A stretch of DNA of 64,000 nucleotides from Pigoraptor vietnamica (lineage: Eukaryota; Opisthokonta; Filasterea). Of the stretch, positions 47,201-58,440 are shown one piece after another (position 1 is the stretch's first letter; each line of letters opens with the position of its first letter). The position numbers were made by a program, and so were the translations under genes. The stretch spans positions 1 through 64,000 of the forward strand of contig CALSCQ010000139.1 of the NCBI GenBank assembly GCA_943704525.1. Reading direction: 5' to 3'. The notes below the pieces were generated by a model. It saw only the letters and a list, made by a program, of their open reading frames with translations, was not told the DNA's origin and searched no databases.

Positions 47201-50200
47201 GCGCTCGAGGGACGGCTCGAGTGCGTCGTCGGCCTCCTCCGCTACTTTGCGTACCCGAATTTTATGGAAATTGGGGAGAAACGATACACGCCGTACGACT
47301 ACGCCATGGTGAACGGCCACACGGACTGCGCGCGCGCGCTGCAGGAGAGCGGCGGCCTCAGCATTATGGCCATCCGAGTGCTTGCCATCGTAATGATCCA
47401 GGTGGGGCTCTGCGCGTGTGTATGCGTGTGTGTGTGTTTGTATGTGTGTGTGTGCGTGGGGTGTTTGTGTGCAAGAGAGTGTGTGCGCTGTCGCGTAAGC
47501 ATCTGCACATCATGAGCTGGAAATGTTGTGCGGTTTTCAGGCGTTGTGCTCAGCGCTTTCTTTTTGGCCTGCAGAGTGCCTGGCGCGGCTTCCGCGTCCG
47601 CAAGCTGTACAAGCGCCTCAAGGACGAGAAGAAGCGCCTGGGCGAGGAGGAGTTCCGTCGTCGCGAGGCCATCCGACAGGCCGAAGAGGCTCGCAAGCGT
47701 GAGGCGGCGGCCGCAAAGGCCGAGGTCGACCGTCGACTTCGCGAGGAAGAGGCGCGTCGGCAGCAGCTGGAAGACCAGCACCGCAAGCGCGAGGACGAGC
47801 TACGCCGTCGCGAGGAAGAGATGCGGCGGAAGCAGGAGGACGCGCGCCGCGCCGAGCACGAGATGCGCGCGAAGGAAGAAGAGGCGCGTCGCATGAACGA
47901 GCAGGCGCGGAAGCGGGAAGAAGAGGCGCGCAGGCTCGAGGACGAGGCGCGTCGTGCGGACGGCGAGAAGGCCGCTGCTGCGCTGCGTGCCCAGGCGCAG
48001 GCGAAGATGGCCGAGCACGAACGTCGCGCGCAGGAAGAGGCCGCGCGGCGTCAGCAAATCGAGAACGAGATTGCCGCCCTGCGTGAGAAGCAGCTTGCCG
48101 AGGAGAAGAGGGAGGGCGAGCGCCGCACGCAGGAAGAAGAGGAGGCCCGCCGACAGATCGAGGAACAACTGCGGGTGCTCCACGAACAGCAGGCGGCCGA
48201 ACGCGCGGCCGAGGAGGAGCGTCGGAGGAAGGAGGAGGAGCTCGAGCGGTGAGTGCTTTGCGTGCCGATGCATTTCGGCGTCGATAAGTGATGTCTTCTT
48301 TTTTTTTCAATTCTGTCGTGCCATTTTTTACTGGCCTGTGCTGACGTGTCGCTCTTTCGTGCAGTGAGCGCCAGCGACGCGAGGCTGAAGTTGAGATTGA
48401 GCGTAAGCGGAGGGAAGCCGAAGCCGAGCGCCTCCGCCGACAGCGCGAGATTGAGTTTGAGTTTCAGCGACGCATGCAGGAGGAGGAGGAAGAGAAGCGG
48501 CGACGGGCCATGGAAGAGGAGCAGCGGTGAGTCGTCGTGCTTTCTGTTGTCATATAACCTGACGTTGTTGTGTGAAGCGGATGACTGGTCCATCTGAAGT
48601 CTCACGCATCACACGACAGGACCCGCGAGGAAGAGCGGCAGCGCATCATGGCAGAGGAAGAGAAGCTGCGCGTGGAGCGCGAAGAGGCTGAGCGCGCCGC
48701 CGCGGAGGCCGAGCAGCAGCTGCGCGAGCTCGAACAGCGCGCGCGCGATGAAGAGGAGCGGCGCGTGCGGGAGCGCGAGGAGCGCGAACGCCGTCGAAAG
48801 GAGGAGGAGGCGCGCCTTATCGCGGAGATTCGGCAGCAGGCCATCAACGACGACGAGCGCCGGCGCGAGGAAATGGATCGCGCCAAGGCGGAGCAGGCCG
48901 AGCAGCATGAACGCGAGTTGCGGGAGCTGCGGGAGCGGATGGAACAGGAAGAGAGGGAGGCGCGTGAGAGGGAGGAGGAGGAGCGGCGCATGAAGGAAGA
49001 TCGCGAGCGACGGGAACGCGAGGACCGCGAGCGCGCCGAGGCCATTGAGATTGAGATGCGTCTGCGCGCGGAGGAACTGAGGAAGGAACAGGAGGAGAGG
49101 GTGCGTGCTGGGCCTATGTGCTCGTACTTGCGTGTGCGTATATGTGTGTGCATGTGCGTGGATATCTGTGAGTTCCGCTGTGTGCGTGCGTGACCTTACC
49201 TTTCTCCTCGATGTGCGCAGGCTCGCCTCAAGGCAATTGCCGACGAGAAGAAGCGAAAGATTGAGGAAGAGCGCCGTCGCCGCGCGGAGGCCAAGCGCCT
49301 GCAAATGGAAGAGGAGCAGCGCCGGATCGAGTATGAGAAGGAACAGCAGCGGCTCAAGCGCGAAGAGGCGGTCAAGCGCGAACAGGATCGACGGAAGGCC
49401 GCCACGGAAAAGCGCCGTGCCGAGGAACAGGAGCGCCTGGAGCGGGCCGAGGCGCTGCAGAAGCGGAAGCGGGAAGAAGCTGCGGCCGTTTTGCTGCAGT
49501 CGAACGTGCGCGGCTTCCTCGCGCGAAAGGAGCGGCAGCGGCTGCACCAGGTGCGTGTCAAGGTGCGCGCCGCGATTACCATCCAGCGCGCGTGGCGGCG
49601 CTTTGTGCGCAACCGCGAGCGCAAGCAGCGGGAGGCCGAGCGCCGCATGCGAATGCTCGCCCCCGCGCCTGATGACGGGACCGCGCTGGATGTGCGCGCG
49701 GAGGCTGAGGCGATGATGGCGGCTGCGGAGGACGCGCACGCGAAGAGCGAGGCCGCCAAGCAGCGCGAGATTGCGGCGCTGATTATCCAGCTCGCGTGGC
49801 GCAAGTACCAGCGCAAGTTCCTGCGGCCGTCGCTGCGGAAGCCCGTGCCCATTCTGCACGAGTGGAGCCCCGCGGTTCTCGCGCAGCGGCAGCGCGAGCG
49901 CATCCAGAAGATTTACGGTGCGTTGCGTAGTCGGCTGCTCTGTTCTTTTTGTCACGTGTTTCCGTCGCGGGGAATTCTTCTTTTCAGTCATCCGCTGAAT
50001 TTTTTGATCACCGCACGCAGGCGAGACGCTCGACCTCGGCCCGCTGTACGTCCCCGCGCCCGTTAAGCGCATGGCGCGTCCAGAGGAGATGTGGGAGGCC
50101 GCTCCGGCGACCGACTCGTACCGGTTTGCGCTGACGCAGTACTGGGACGAGAGCAAGTACCTCGACGAGGCGGGCATGCGGCAACAAACGCTGATGCCGA

Positions 50201-50482
50201 GCCGCCCGCAGTGGGACGACACGGTCAATGCAGGTGCGTTGAGTGTGTGCCGGTATTCGATTTTACATTGCACATGCGCCGCGTTGTGTATCTCACTACT
50301 ACCTTTACTACTTCACAATACACTTCGTGTGTCCTACTGATTCCTGTCACGGCTAACACACACACACCGCCAACCCCAACTGCGCAGTGCCCACATTCTC
50401 GGCCATCTTCCGGAAGAACCAGGAGAACTTCAACCAGTTTTGGCGCCCAGAGGCCTCGTCGCCCTCGTCCATGGCGCGCTAG
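44271..50482 (+). CDS. INVS: Inversin (NPHP2) homologue: ankyrin repeats, IQ motifs, long charged coil
   Basis: Inversin marks a proximal ciliary compartment and binds calmodulin through IQ motifs. Exon 1 (44271-44345, MEGPRRAIGTNVSFPSQVPA) joins in phase to a Met/Gly repeat exon at 44630. About a dozen or more ankyrin repeats follow from 45541 (for example DGDGRTAMHWAAYHGKHKML, SSDRTPLHWAAVVGSKELVK). The tell-tale inversin junction is KRYTPYDYAMVNG, GGLSIMAIRVLAIVMIQ joined to SAWRGFRVRKLYKRLKDE. A very long Arg/Glu coil runs from about 47600 to 49480. Two more IQ motifs follow (AAVLLQSNVRGFLARKE, ITIQRAWRRFVRNR), then IIQLAWRKYQRKF. The end is FRKNQENFNQFW...SSMAR at TAG 50480-50482. Animal inversins lack the Met/Gly leader and the long coil, so this is a lineage-specific form. 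Confidence 0.88.
44511..44579 (+). repeat. 23-bp tandem repeat, three exact copies
   Basis: The unit GCAGTTACATAGTGTGTGTG plus CGT is repeated at 44511-44533, 44534-44556 and 44557-44579 without mismatch. It lies in the first intron of the inversin homologue, just ahead of the Met/Gly exon. Confidence 0.95.
44639..45260 (+). repeat. Met/Gly-rich coding repeat in the inversin homologue
   Basis: About 200 residues are dominated by short units such as MGGMGGM, GGNMGGM and GGAMGGM. Most units are three residues (9 bp), and many are identical at DNA level (ATGGGAGGC/ATGGGTGGG), consistent with slippage growth. Downstream it fades into Gln/Asn/Met-rich sequence. Confidence 0.95.
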
Positions 50483-50658
50483 CTGTGCTTTGCGTGCGTT
50501 GTGTGCGTGGCGTGGCGTTGTATTTCAGCGCGCGTTTGCAGTTGCGTTGCGTGTGGATTAAGACATTTCGTCCAGCGAATCTCTTTTTTCAAAAACAAAA
50601 GTTGTATTTGCCACTCGGGGCGATTGAAAAGACAAGACAACAGTGGCCGCAGCCGCCT

Positions 50659-53193
50659 TTACGGGGTGACCTGGGCGACCGACGGCGACTTGCACGTGGC
50701 GCAGTCGGGGTTCGTGCAGCTGAAAAAGTTGTACCAGTAGCAGCCGAGGCTGAGCTGGCAGCTGAACGTGTACTCGAGCATGCGGGACGTGTCGCGCACG
50801 ACGATGCCCGTCGTCACGAGGTCGTCATTGTAGTAGGCGTTGCACAGCGTAACCGAGCGGATCGTGCCGCAGTCGAGCGTCGCCCAAACGGCCATGGGGC
50901 GCGCATCGCCAGACTTGAGCGACGTGCCAGCCGTCGTGGTGGCAGAAGCCTTGTCGCCATTGATGGTCAGCTTGATGTCCTTCGTATCGTCGCCGACGCC
51001 CGTGCCGTCGCTCGAGCCAGTGCCGACCTTGACGATAAAGCGGTACTTGTAGCCGTTGTAGACATCGGCCGTGACCGCGGGGAACGTCGTCGTCGCCTCC
51101 GCGGGGCCGACAAACTGGCGCGGCGCAAACAGCTTCTTCGTGCCGTCCGGCGCCGTGACGACCGCGTTCTCAATGTACCACGGGGCGTCGTCCGTGTTGC
51201 CGTACTCGTTCTTGCCCGTCGTCGAGAGGCCGAGCGCAATCACTTCGCCGACGGACGAACCGGCAGGGCCGCCGTAAATCTCGACAATGTCCGTCGTGCT
51301 GTTCTTGAACGTCGTCGCCGTGGGGATGACGTCGACCGAGCGCGAGCCGGCCGTGCCCGTGATCGAGACCGTGATCAGCGAGCACGTGCCGGCGTTGGGG
51401 AAACCGCCAGCCTTGATCGACACGCGGAAGACGCCAGCCGCATACTCGCTGTCCGTGACGGCGGGCAGGAGGGCCACGGCGGCGCTGCTGCCGTCGGCGT
51501 CGACCCACTGGCGCGCAAATGCCGTGACGCGGGAAGCACCCTGCTGGACCGTGATGCGGTCGAGATACCACGCGGGCTTGATGCCGGACCCGTCGTGGCC
51601 GACCTTCACCCTGGTGACGCGGTTGTACTGCGGGCCCTTGACGAGGAACGTGTCCACCTTGCCCTTCTCAAAGTCGTCGTTCGTAGTGTCGAGCCAAATC
51701 TTGTCGCTGATGTCGCCGGTGTCGCTGTAGAACTGCACCCAGACGTCCGCGTCGGTCCCCGCACCGTCCAAGAAGCCAGTGTACGTCGTCACGACATAGT
51801 CGACCATCGTCGTCGTCTTGGCAGGCGGCGGCGACGAGTCCATCTGCACGCCGGTGGCGAGGTTCGTGTCCGTGAGCGGCGCGGGCGTCGAGTCGAAGAG
51901 AGCGGCGGCAATGTACTGCGTGAACTTGAAGCTGCCCCAGGTGCCGGAGTCGAGCAGCTTCTCGTAGAGGCGGAACGACTTGCCCCACTCGAGCGAGATC
52001 TTGAACCAGAGCACCTGCCAGTCGGGGCCCTTGATGCCGACCTTCGAGTCGAGGAAGAAGCGCGCGTCGTAGTTGGTGAAGTTGAGCTTGAGCACGACGC
52101 CGGGGATGAGGCGGAAGTACGGGCCGAAAAAGTCGACGCGCGCAGGGCCGATACCAATGCCAATCTGCGCCGAGAGCTCGGCAACGCTCTGGATCGTCGC
52201 CGTGAGGGCAAACGTCGGGATCGTGATCTGGCCGTAGCGGCTCGTCGAGAAGCCGCGGTTGAAGACCGTCTGGAACTCAGAGCTGACCGACGTGTCGTAC
52301 GTGAAACCAAACTCGATGAAGCCCTCGGCCTGGAAACCGTAGTCGAGCTTGAACTGGCTGTCGAGGTCGACGATTGCCTCGAGGTAGTTGCGCGCGACGA
52401 GGCTCACGGAGATGGGCACGGGGCCGGCCGCGAACGAGAACGAGCCGAGCGTGATCTTGCCAGTGTCGAGGAACTCGACGTCGTACGAGAGCAGCTTGGG
52501 CGACTCGGCCTTGATGCCAATCGACGCCTTGGACGAGGCGCGGAGGATGAGCTCAAACACCTTGAGGCCGTCCTGCAGGTTGATTTGGAAGCGGAAGCTC
52601 TTGACGGCGAGGTTGAAGTTGGGTCCCTTCTTGTACGCCGTAATGTAGTCGTTGACCTTGTACTCCTGGTCCGACGTCAGGAAGCCGAGGAGGCTCGACA
52701 GCAGCCCGCGCCGGCGCACGCGCGTCCCGTCCGCGAGCGTCTCGAACGCCGAGACGGTCGTGACCTCAATGTCGGCCTCCTCGATAAGCTCGCTCGCGAG
52801 GGGCTTGGTGTGGTCAAACTCGGCGTGCGTCGCGTCGCGCGAGATGCGGCCCACGCGCATAATGACGCTGCCGGTCGAGCTGTCGCCCTCCTGGGGGAAG
52901 GCCGCCACAATGGCGCCCTCCTTCAGGCCCATCTTCTCCATCGCCTCGTGCGAGACGCGGCACCGCGAGGCCGAATCGTGGCACTCCTGGATGTGCGCGG
53001 CTTCATCGGCCGACATCTGCTGCACATGGGCGTGCAGCTTGACGTACGACTTGGGGTTCACGAGAAGACCCTCCTCGGCCTCCGACTCGATGGTGACGGC
53101 CCGACCCTCCGGCATGTTGACAGCGCCCGGCGCTGCGCTGCAGGCCGCGACGAGAAGCGCGAGGCAAATGGACAGGCGCACGAACGACGCCAT
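50659..53193 (-). CDS. Secreted protein with a PLAT/LH2 domain, intronless
   Basis: One uninterrupted frame encodes 844 residues. ATG 53193 gives a signal peptide (MASFVRLSICLALLVAACSA), so this start is preferred to the in-frame ATG at 53223. About 150 residues follow with EEADIEVTTVSAFETL, then RVRRRGLLSSLLGFL, where Arg-Val-Arg-Arg-Arg could be a processing site. A beta-rich region (SFRFQINLQDGLKVFELILR) spans about 190-460. Residues about 468-580 are a PLAT/LH2 beta-sandwich, with TYTGFLDGAGTDADVWVQFY and a later GIKPAWYLDRITVQ. Two further beta domains have PWYIENAVVTAPDG, and the Cys-rich end contains CYWYNFFSCTNPDCATC. PLAT domains bind lipid or membrane proteins. The upstream domain is not recognised. 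Lack of introns is unusual here. Confidence 0.85.
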   Translation of the reverse strand: MASFVRLSICLALLVAACSAAPGAVNMPEGRAVTIESEAEEGLLVNPKSYVKLHAHVQQMSADEAAHIQECHDSASRCRVSHEAMEKMGLKEGAIVAAFPQEGDSSTGSVIMRVGRISRDATHAEFDHTKPLASELIEEADIEVTTVSAFETLADGTRVRRRGLLSSLLGFLTSDQEYKVNDYITAYKKGPNFNLAVKSFRFQINLQDGLKVFELILRASSKASIGIKAESPKLLSYDVEFLDTGKITLGSFSFAAGPVPISVSLVARNYLEAIVDLDSQFKLDYGFQAEGFIEFGFTYDTSVSSEFQTVFNRGFSTSRYGQITIPTFALTATIQSVAELSAQIGIGIGPARVDFFGPYFRLIPGVVLKLNFTNYDARFFLDSKVGIKGPDWQVLWFKISLEWGKSFRLYEKLLDSGTWGSFKFTQYIAAALFDSTPAPLTDTNLATGVQMDSSPPPAKTTTMVDYVVTTYTGFLDGAGTDADVWVQFYSDTGDISDKIWLDTTNDDFEKGKVDTFLVKGPQYNRVTRVKVGHDGSGIKPAWYLDRITVQQGASRVTAFARQWVDADGSSAAVALLPAVTDSEYAAGVFRVSIKAGGFPNAGTCSLITVSITGTAGSRSVDVIPTATTFKNSTTDIVEIYGGPAGSSVGEVIALGLSTTGKNEYGNTDDAPWYIENAVVTAPDGTKKLFAPRQFVGPAEATTTFPAVTADVYNGYKYRFIVKVGTGSSDGTGVGDDTKDIKLTINGDKASATTTAGTSLKSGDARPMAVWATLDCGTIRSVTLCNAYYNDDLVTTGIVVRDTSRMLEYTFSCQLSLGCYWYNFFSCTNPDCATCKSPSVAQVTP

Positions 53194-53755
53194 GGTTGCG
53201 GCAGGGACAACGCGTGTTCGCACAGAGGAACGGACGCGAAGATGGCCTCAATTGGAATGGGGGGAATGGGGGGATGCTGAAGAGTCGTGCGAGTGAGTGT
53301 ATTGGCGAATGCGAACAGCCACACACCACGCGCAGCGGCAGTGGCAAAGCGGGGCGTGGGTGGTGGCACACTCTGTATGGGACATGTATGGAGAATCTTA
53401 ATGAGCGGGCATATCATGAAGTAGAAATTAGAATGAAATAAAAACAATTTAATATGCATCATGTATCATAATATGAGTGTGTTTTGGTGCTGGCGCCACT
53501 GGGTGAGAGTTCTGCTTAATGGCTGAATTCGAAATGAGTCGTGCTGGGACCAATCGGCGAAAAGTGTCTGAGAACACTCTTTGCTCACGTGGACGGACAA
53601 AAAATACCCTAAAACGGAAAGCGAATCGAACATTGCGAATAAGAAGCCGAGGACCATCATAGGGTTAGGGTTAAGAGGTGTGTGTGTGTGTGTGTGTGTG
53701 CGTGCTTGTGTTGATGAATGATAGAGTGGACTGTACTGTTGGTCATACTCTTCAT
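53194..53755. other. Intergenic with short telomere-like repeat and TG tract
   Basis: These 562 bp lie between two minus-strand genes. They hold a short TTAGGG-type run, AGGGTTAGGGTTA at about 53659-53673, followed by a TG tract (53680-53700). An AT-rich stretch at about 53400-53470 includes an AATAAA (53435-53442 region). No exon was recognised; a 60-codon frame with a hydrophobic LGFLFAMFDSLSVLGYFL stretch is not supported by splice signals. Confidence 0.55.
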
Positions 53756-56700
53756 TCAATGGCTGGAGTGGGTGTGATTCGATGCAGACGCCGCTATCTT
53801 TCCGAGTCGCACGCGCGAGGCGAGGTGCTGCGCCCACGCCAGCGCCGACTCCCGCGAATTAGCGCCGAGCAACACAAGGCCCAGCGTGTCGCATGCAAGG
53901 TAGAAGCTATCCTCGTGCGGCGCAGGCGCAGGGACGGCCAACAGGACGTCCATCAGCGAAATCCGCGTCACGCACACGTCCATCGAAGTGTCCGTGTAGA
54001 ACGCCACGCTGTCTCCGCAGGCAACCGCCCACACACTCTCGGGCTCCTCAAACGGCAGCTGCACCCCGCTGACAATAGATGACCGCACTTGTGCCGCCGG
54101 GGCCAGATGCGCCATACCCGCGGGCACACGAGTGGGCGGCAAATCCAGCGAGTCCCCGTCTTCGTCGATCGGAGGCGACAGAGTCAGGGCCGTGTCGCGC
54201 GAGGTGAGCGCCGGCATGAGCGTGCTCGAGGACCCCGGTCCCTTTCGTCTCCACGAGAGCCACGACGAAATGTTCGAGTCGGGTCCAACGCCATGCGGAA
54301 ACACCAGCGGCGCAAACTTGGACATCAGCTCCGGACTCGCGAGGATCTCGCTGAGACGCGAGATGATGGTTTCAAAGTCAGGCCGCCGCGACATGTCCTG
54401 CGCCCACGCCGCGCGCATCAAGGAGTAGTACGAAAGAGGGCACGCGCGGACGACGGCGGGGCGGGCGCCGACCTGCGCCACCTGTCGTGCAATCTCCTCG
54501 ACGGGAATGAGGCGATCGATGACCTGAGAAGAAGCAAGTGGGGTGAGACGGCGGCTCATTGCGACTGCAGAGGGAGGGTGATAGGAAGGGGGGAAAAAAA
54601 CGAAGTGCGGCTGCATTGCGTTGCGTTGCTCTCACCTCGTCCTCGAACGGGATCTTCTCGTGGAGAACTTCCCACATGATGATCTGAAGGCGAGAGAGAA
54701 AATGGTCACAATCAGCATGCGCTCAAAACAGAAGCCGCGCGGTGTTTCCTGGCGGCTCTATCGAGACAACGGGCGCAAAAGGGAAGGGCGGAAAAGGGAA
54801 GAGAGGGAAGGGCGGCCCATGCAGTCAGCCACCCACCCCAAAGGAGTACACGTCGGATGCGCGCGTGTATTCGTTGCCGAGCAACGCCTCGGGTGCCAGC
54901 CTAACCGCGCACGACCGGCCGTAAGCAAAGCGGCGAATGAAGCGGCGTGAACCAAAGAGTGCCTGGCACCTCGATCATGGCCGCAAAGGGACAAAGTGCA
55001 TGCACCCACCACAACAGCGTGCCGATGTTCTTGAGGTTCTTGTCGAGACGCGCACCAAACCGCGTGAGACCAAAATCGGCCACTGCAGGCACGTGGACAG
55101 CACGTCAGCACGATCAGCATTGCTCTTCTTGTGCAAAAAAGGCGACTCAGTGCTAGAAACGCCAAGCGGTAACGCACCCTTTACGGTCCAGTTCTCGTCG
55201 ACGAGAAGGTTTGCCGACTGCGTTTGAGAGCGACAAAAGACAGCATGAGATTTTGACGCTGTACCTCAGGCGCGAAGAACGGCACAAGCGCACCTTAAGG
55301 TCGCAGTGGAGAATGGTCGGCTCCGACTTGTGTAGATAGAGCATCCCACTGTTCAAAAAGAAAGGAGAAAAGTCGTTAGAGTGCATACACAATTGGAGAT
55401 ATAAAAGGCAGATGCAACAAAGTTGTTTATGGAATGCCATTGACCGTACTGTGGGTGATCAGTGGGCACGCATACAGGTCTCTGGACGCGCAACCCACCG
55501 GCACGTGTCGATGAGCATCTTCAGGCGAATGTCCCACGGCACGTCGCAGTGTGGCACGCACAAAAGCTGCTGCACGGACCCCCTGAAACAGACACGCGGC
55601 CGTTAGCAAGGCAGGAGATTAACTATGGACGAGCTGATTTCCGAGCCAATCAAGAGGGCTATTGAGGACTATGGCATGCAACACGCGATCCCACATGCAG
55701 CGCGCACACACCGTGACATGAATTCCGTGACGAGCGCGAGGTTGGGCAGCTCACAGCTGCCCATGAAAAGTAGCACGTTAGGATGTCGGAGGGATGACAT
55801 CATGCTGCAAGTTGCGCAAGAGGATCGAGTGAGATAATGTTGCTGTGTGTCAAAGGAGGCACAGAATTCGTGCACAGCGACGCCGCACAGCCAACACGTG
55901 CCATTACGCACCTCACTTCCATGTGGAACGCATTGATGCGCTTCCGCTCGCCCCATCCCATCGCGCCCTCCTCGAGCGATTCCGCGCCGCTGAACTTCTC
56001 CGTCTCCGTCCTGTTGACCGTCGCCGCCGTCAGCGACCGCAGGTAGTTGCCCATGAACTTGCTCTCGGGGTTCACGGACTTGAGCGCGGCGCGGCCCGCC
56101 TCGGACGCCGCCGCAGCCTGCGCGAGGGGCGCGCCGATCATCGAGTCTGTCGGTCGCAGCTTGGACGGCAGAATGCGCTTCACGGCGACTATCGTGCCCC
56201 GCCATCGCGCCTGCGGCGGTGATGAGCAGAGTTCGGGTTGGTTTAGGGTTGGGGTTGGGGTGGAGAGGGGGTCGGTCTCCGCGGAGGGACACAAAATGGT
56301 ATCACCGCCAACACAGTAAGAAAGGGGCGACACGCCCTTGTCCTTCATCACGCGAGCGAAGGACAGGAAAGGCACAGCGCACCTTGTACACATCGCCGAA
56401 TGAGCCCGTGCCAATAAGCTGTATCAGTTCGAGCTCCCTAAAGTCGATGATCTGCGCAGCGAAGTGGGGGTGAGCGTTCATGCCTCGCTCGAACAGCTCC
56501 GCACACTCGCGCGCACAAGCAATGTTTCGGTACACACGCAGCACGGACATCGACTCCATTTTGCACACCTTCCGATGTTCCTTGTCGCGGATATCAATCT
56601 GTCGCTTCTTCGCGCGCCACACGAGGGCGATAATGACGACCGAAATGACAGCGACGCTGCCGAGCACCACGGGTATCGCTATCACTGCCGTCCTGTTCGA

Positions 56701-58407
56701 TGACGTGCTCGTGACGATGAGCGAGCTGGACCTCGGCTCGCTGCAGCGTATGCCCATCCAGTTGTCGCTGTCGCAATGGCAGGCAGCCACTCGCGGCGCA
56801 AGCTTCACGCAGCGGCCGTGGACGCACGTGGGAACGCACACCGCATCGCTCGGGACGATCGCCGACTGCCGGTCCGACCACATGATCTGCACGGAACAGC
56901 GTGGATGTGTGTGTGTGTGTGTGCGTGCGTGCGCGTGTGAGTGCGAGAGTGTTTCGATGGCGAGCGCGTGGATAAAGAGATGAAGCGGGGTAGAACACGC
57001 GAATCCCCTGTGCAGCGCACACATCGACAGTACATAGATGCGTGCAATCGCAGCGGCACGCCAGCAGGGCGGTCACATCGGCTCACCGGGCTGGTCCACG
57101 TGTAGTTGCGTGTGGCGCTGAATGTGCCGACAATTTGAAAGCTGCCATTGACGTAATTGACGACGCCGTACATGCCCATGCGGTCGCCGTTGTCGCGGAA
57201 GCGCACCTCCCCCGTGGGCCCCGTGAAGTTCACGCTGCAAGTAGAGAAAACAAAAATACTGTCAATACCGCTGATGCGTGAGCCGCACGTGTCTTACGGA
57301 TCTGTGAATGTGTGTGTGTGCGTGTGCGAGTGCTTGCGCGCGTTCGTTCGTTCGTGCGTGTGTGCGTGCTCGCGCGAATCGAAGGTGTCCTCCGTCGCAA
57401 CTGCGCTCACCCAATCATCTTTGCAAGAAGGCCCAGCCCATCGACGTCCGGCCGTTTCCCCTCTTTGAGCAGTGCGTCCACGCCGAGAGCGATCGTGTAG
57501 GCAGCTGCGCAATGTGAAGGCAGTGCAGGGCGTGAGTCCCAGTGGTAGTAGGATGAAAACGGAACCGGTCGTACGAGTCACAACAGCGATGAACGCCCCA
57601 AACTCGCGGCACAACAGTGCCCACCCACCCTCGTATACATACGGCTCCTGTGGGTACTCGAGCGTGCGAACGGACGGCGAAAACCCCACGTGACCGCCCC
57701 GGCGCAGCTGATCCGCCTCCTTTCGGTCGAGATATGCGTTGTATTCGGCTGTTCCTTCGCCCGAGAACGGCGTGAGGGCAAGCGCCCCGAACATCCCCCT
57801 GTCGACGTCAGGATCGGCGCGCGCGATCGCCGCCACAGCGCCAGTAGACCAGCCTGCATGCACGCGCGCAGCATGTGAGGTGTGCGATCCATGTGGCGTA
57901 GTATGGTGTTTGTCTTTGAGTTTGTGTCTGTGGGTATGTGGTGGGTCTGTGTGTGTTTTGGCCGGTGGGGCGGGGGAGAGGTGAATAAGAAGAAGACGTT
58001 GAAACACGAGCACGCATACCATCCGTCCCGAGCCACGTGTAGCCGGGTCCCGTCAGCCCATAGCGCGCCGCCGTTTTGAATACGTTGACGACGTCGCTGT
58101 CGAGGCAGCTCAGGTAAATCACTCGCGCCCCCGAGCTCTGTATGGCGAGAATTTGCGGGGAAACGTCGACGGCAAAGCGCGCAAACTGGGCAGCCACGAG
58201 CACGGTCGCATTGTTCGCGCGAGCGGCAACGCCAAAGTCACGCGCGAGGGAGGATGCGTACTCGTCATCGCTCGAAAGAATGGCGACTGCGAAGGGAAAG
58301 GACAGGAAAAAATCTACGCTCAGCTCGCGCACAAACACACACACACACACATACACGCACACGCACACGCATACGCAGACGCAACATGCACCCGGACACA
58401 CACACAT

Positions 58408-58440
<33 letters not shown>

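Noticed and set aside
50440-53280. A 946-codon plus-strand open frame, the longest in the window
   Set aside because: It is the antisense of the PLAT gene. The minus frame has a signal peptide and a recognisable PLAT domain, while the plus frame is Arg/Ala/Val-rich with no domain, as expected of an antisense shadow in GC-rich coding DNA.
53466-53660. Short minus-strand frame with a hydrophobic stretch between the PLAT and receptor genes
   Set aside because: It has no convincing start, splice signals or family resemblance, and part of it is AT-rich flank.
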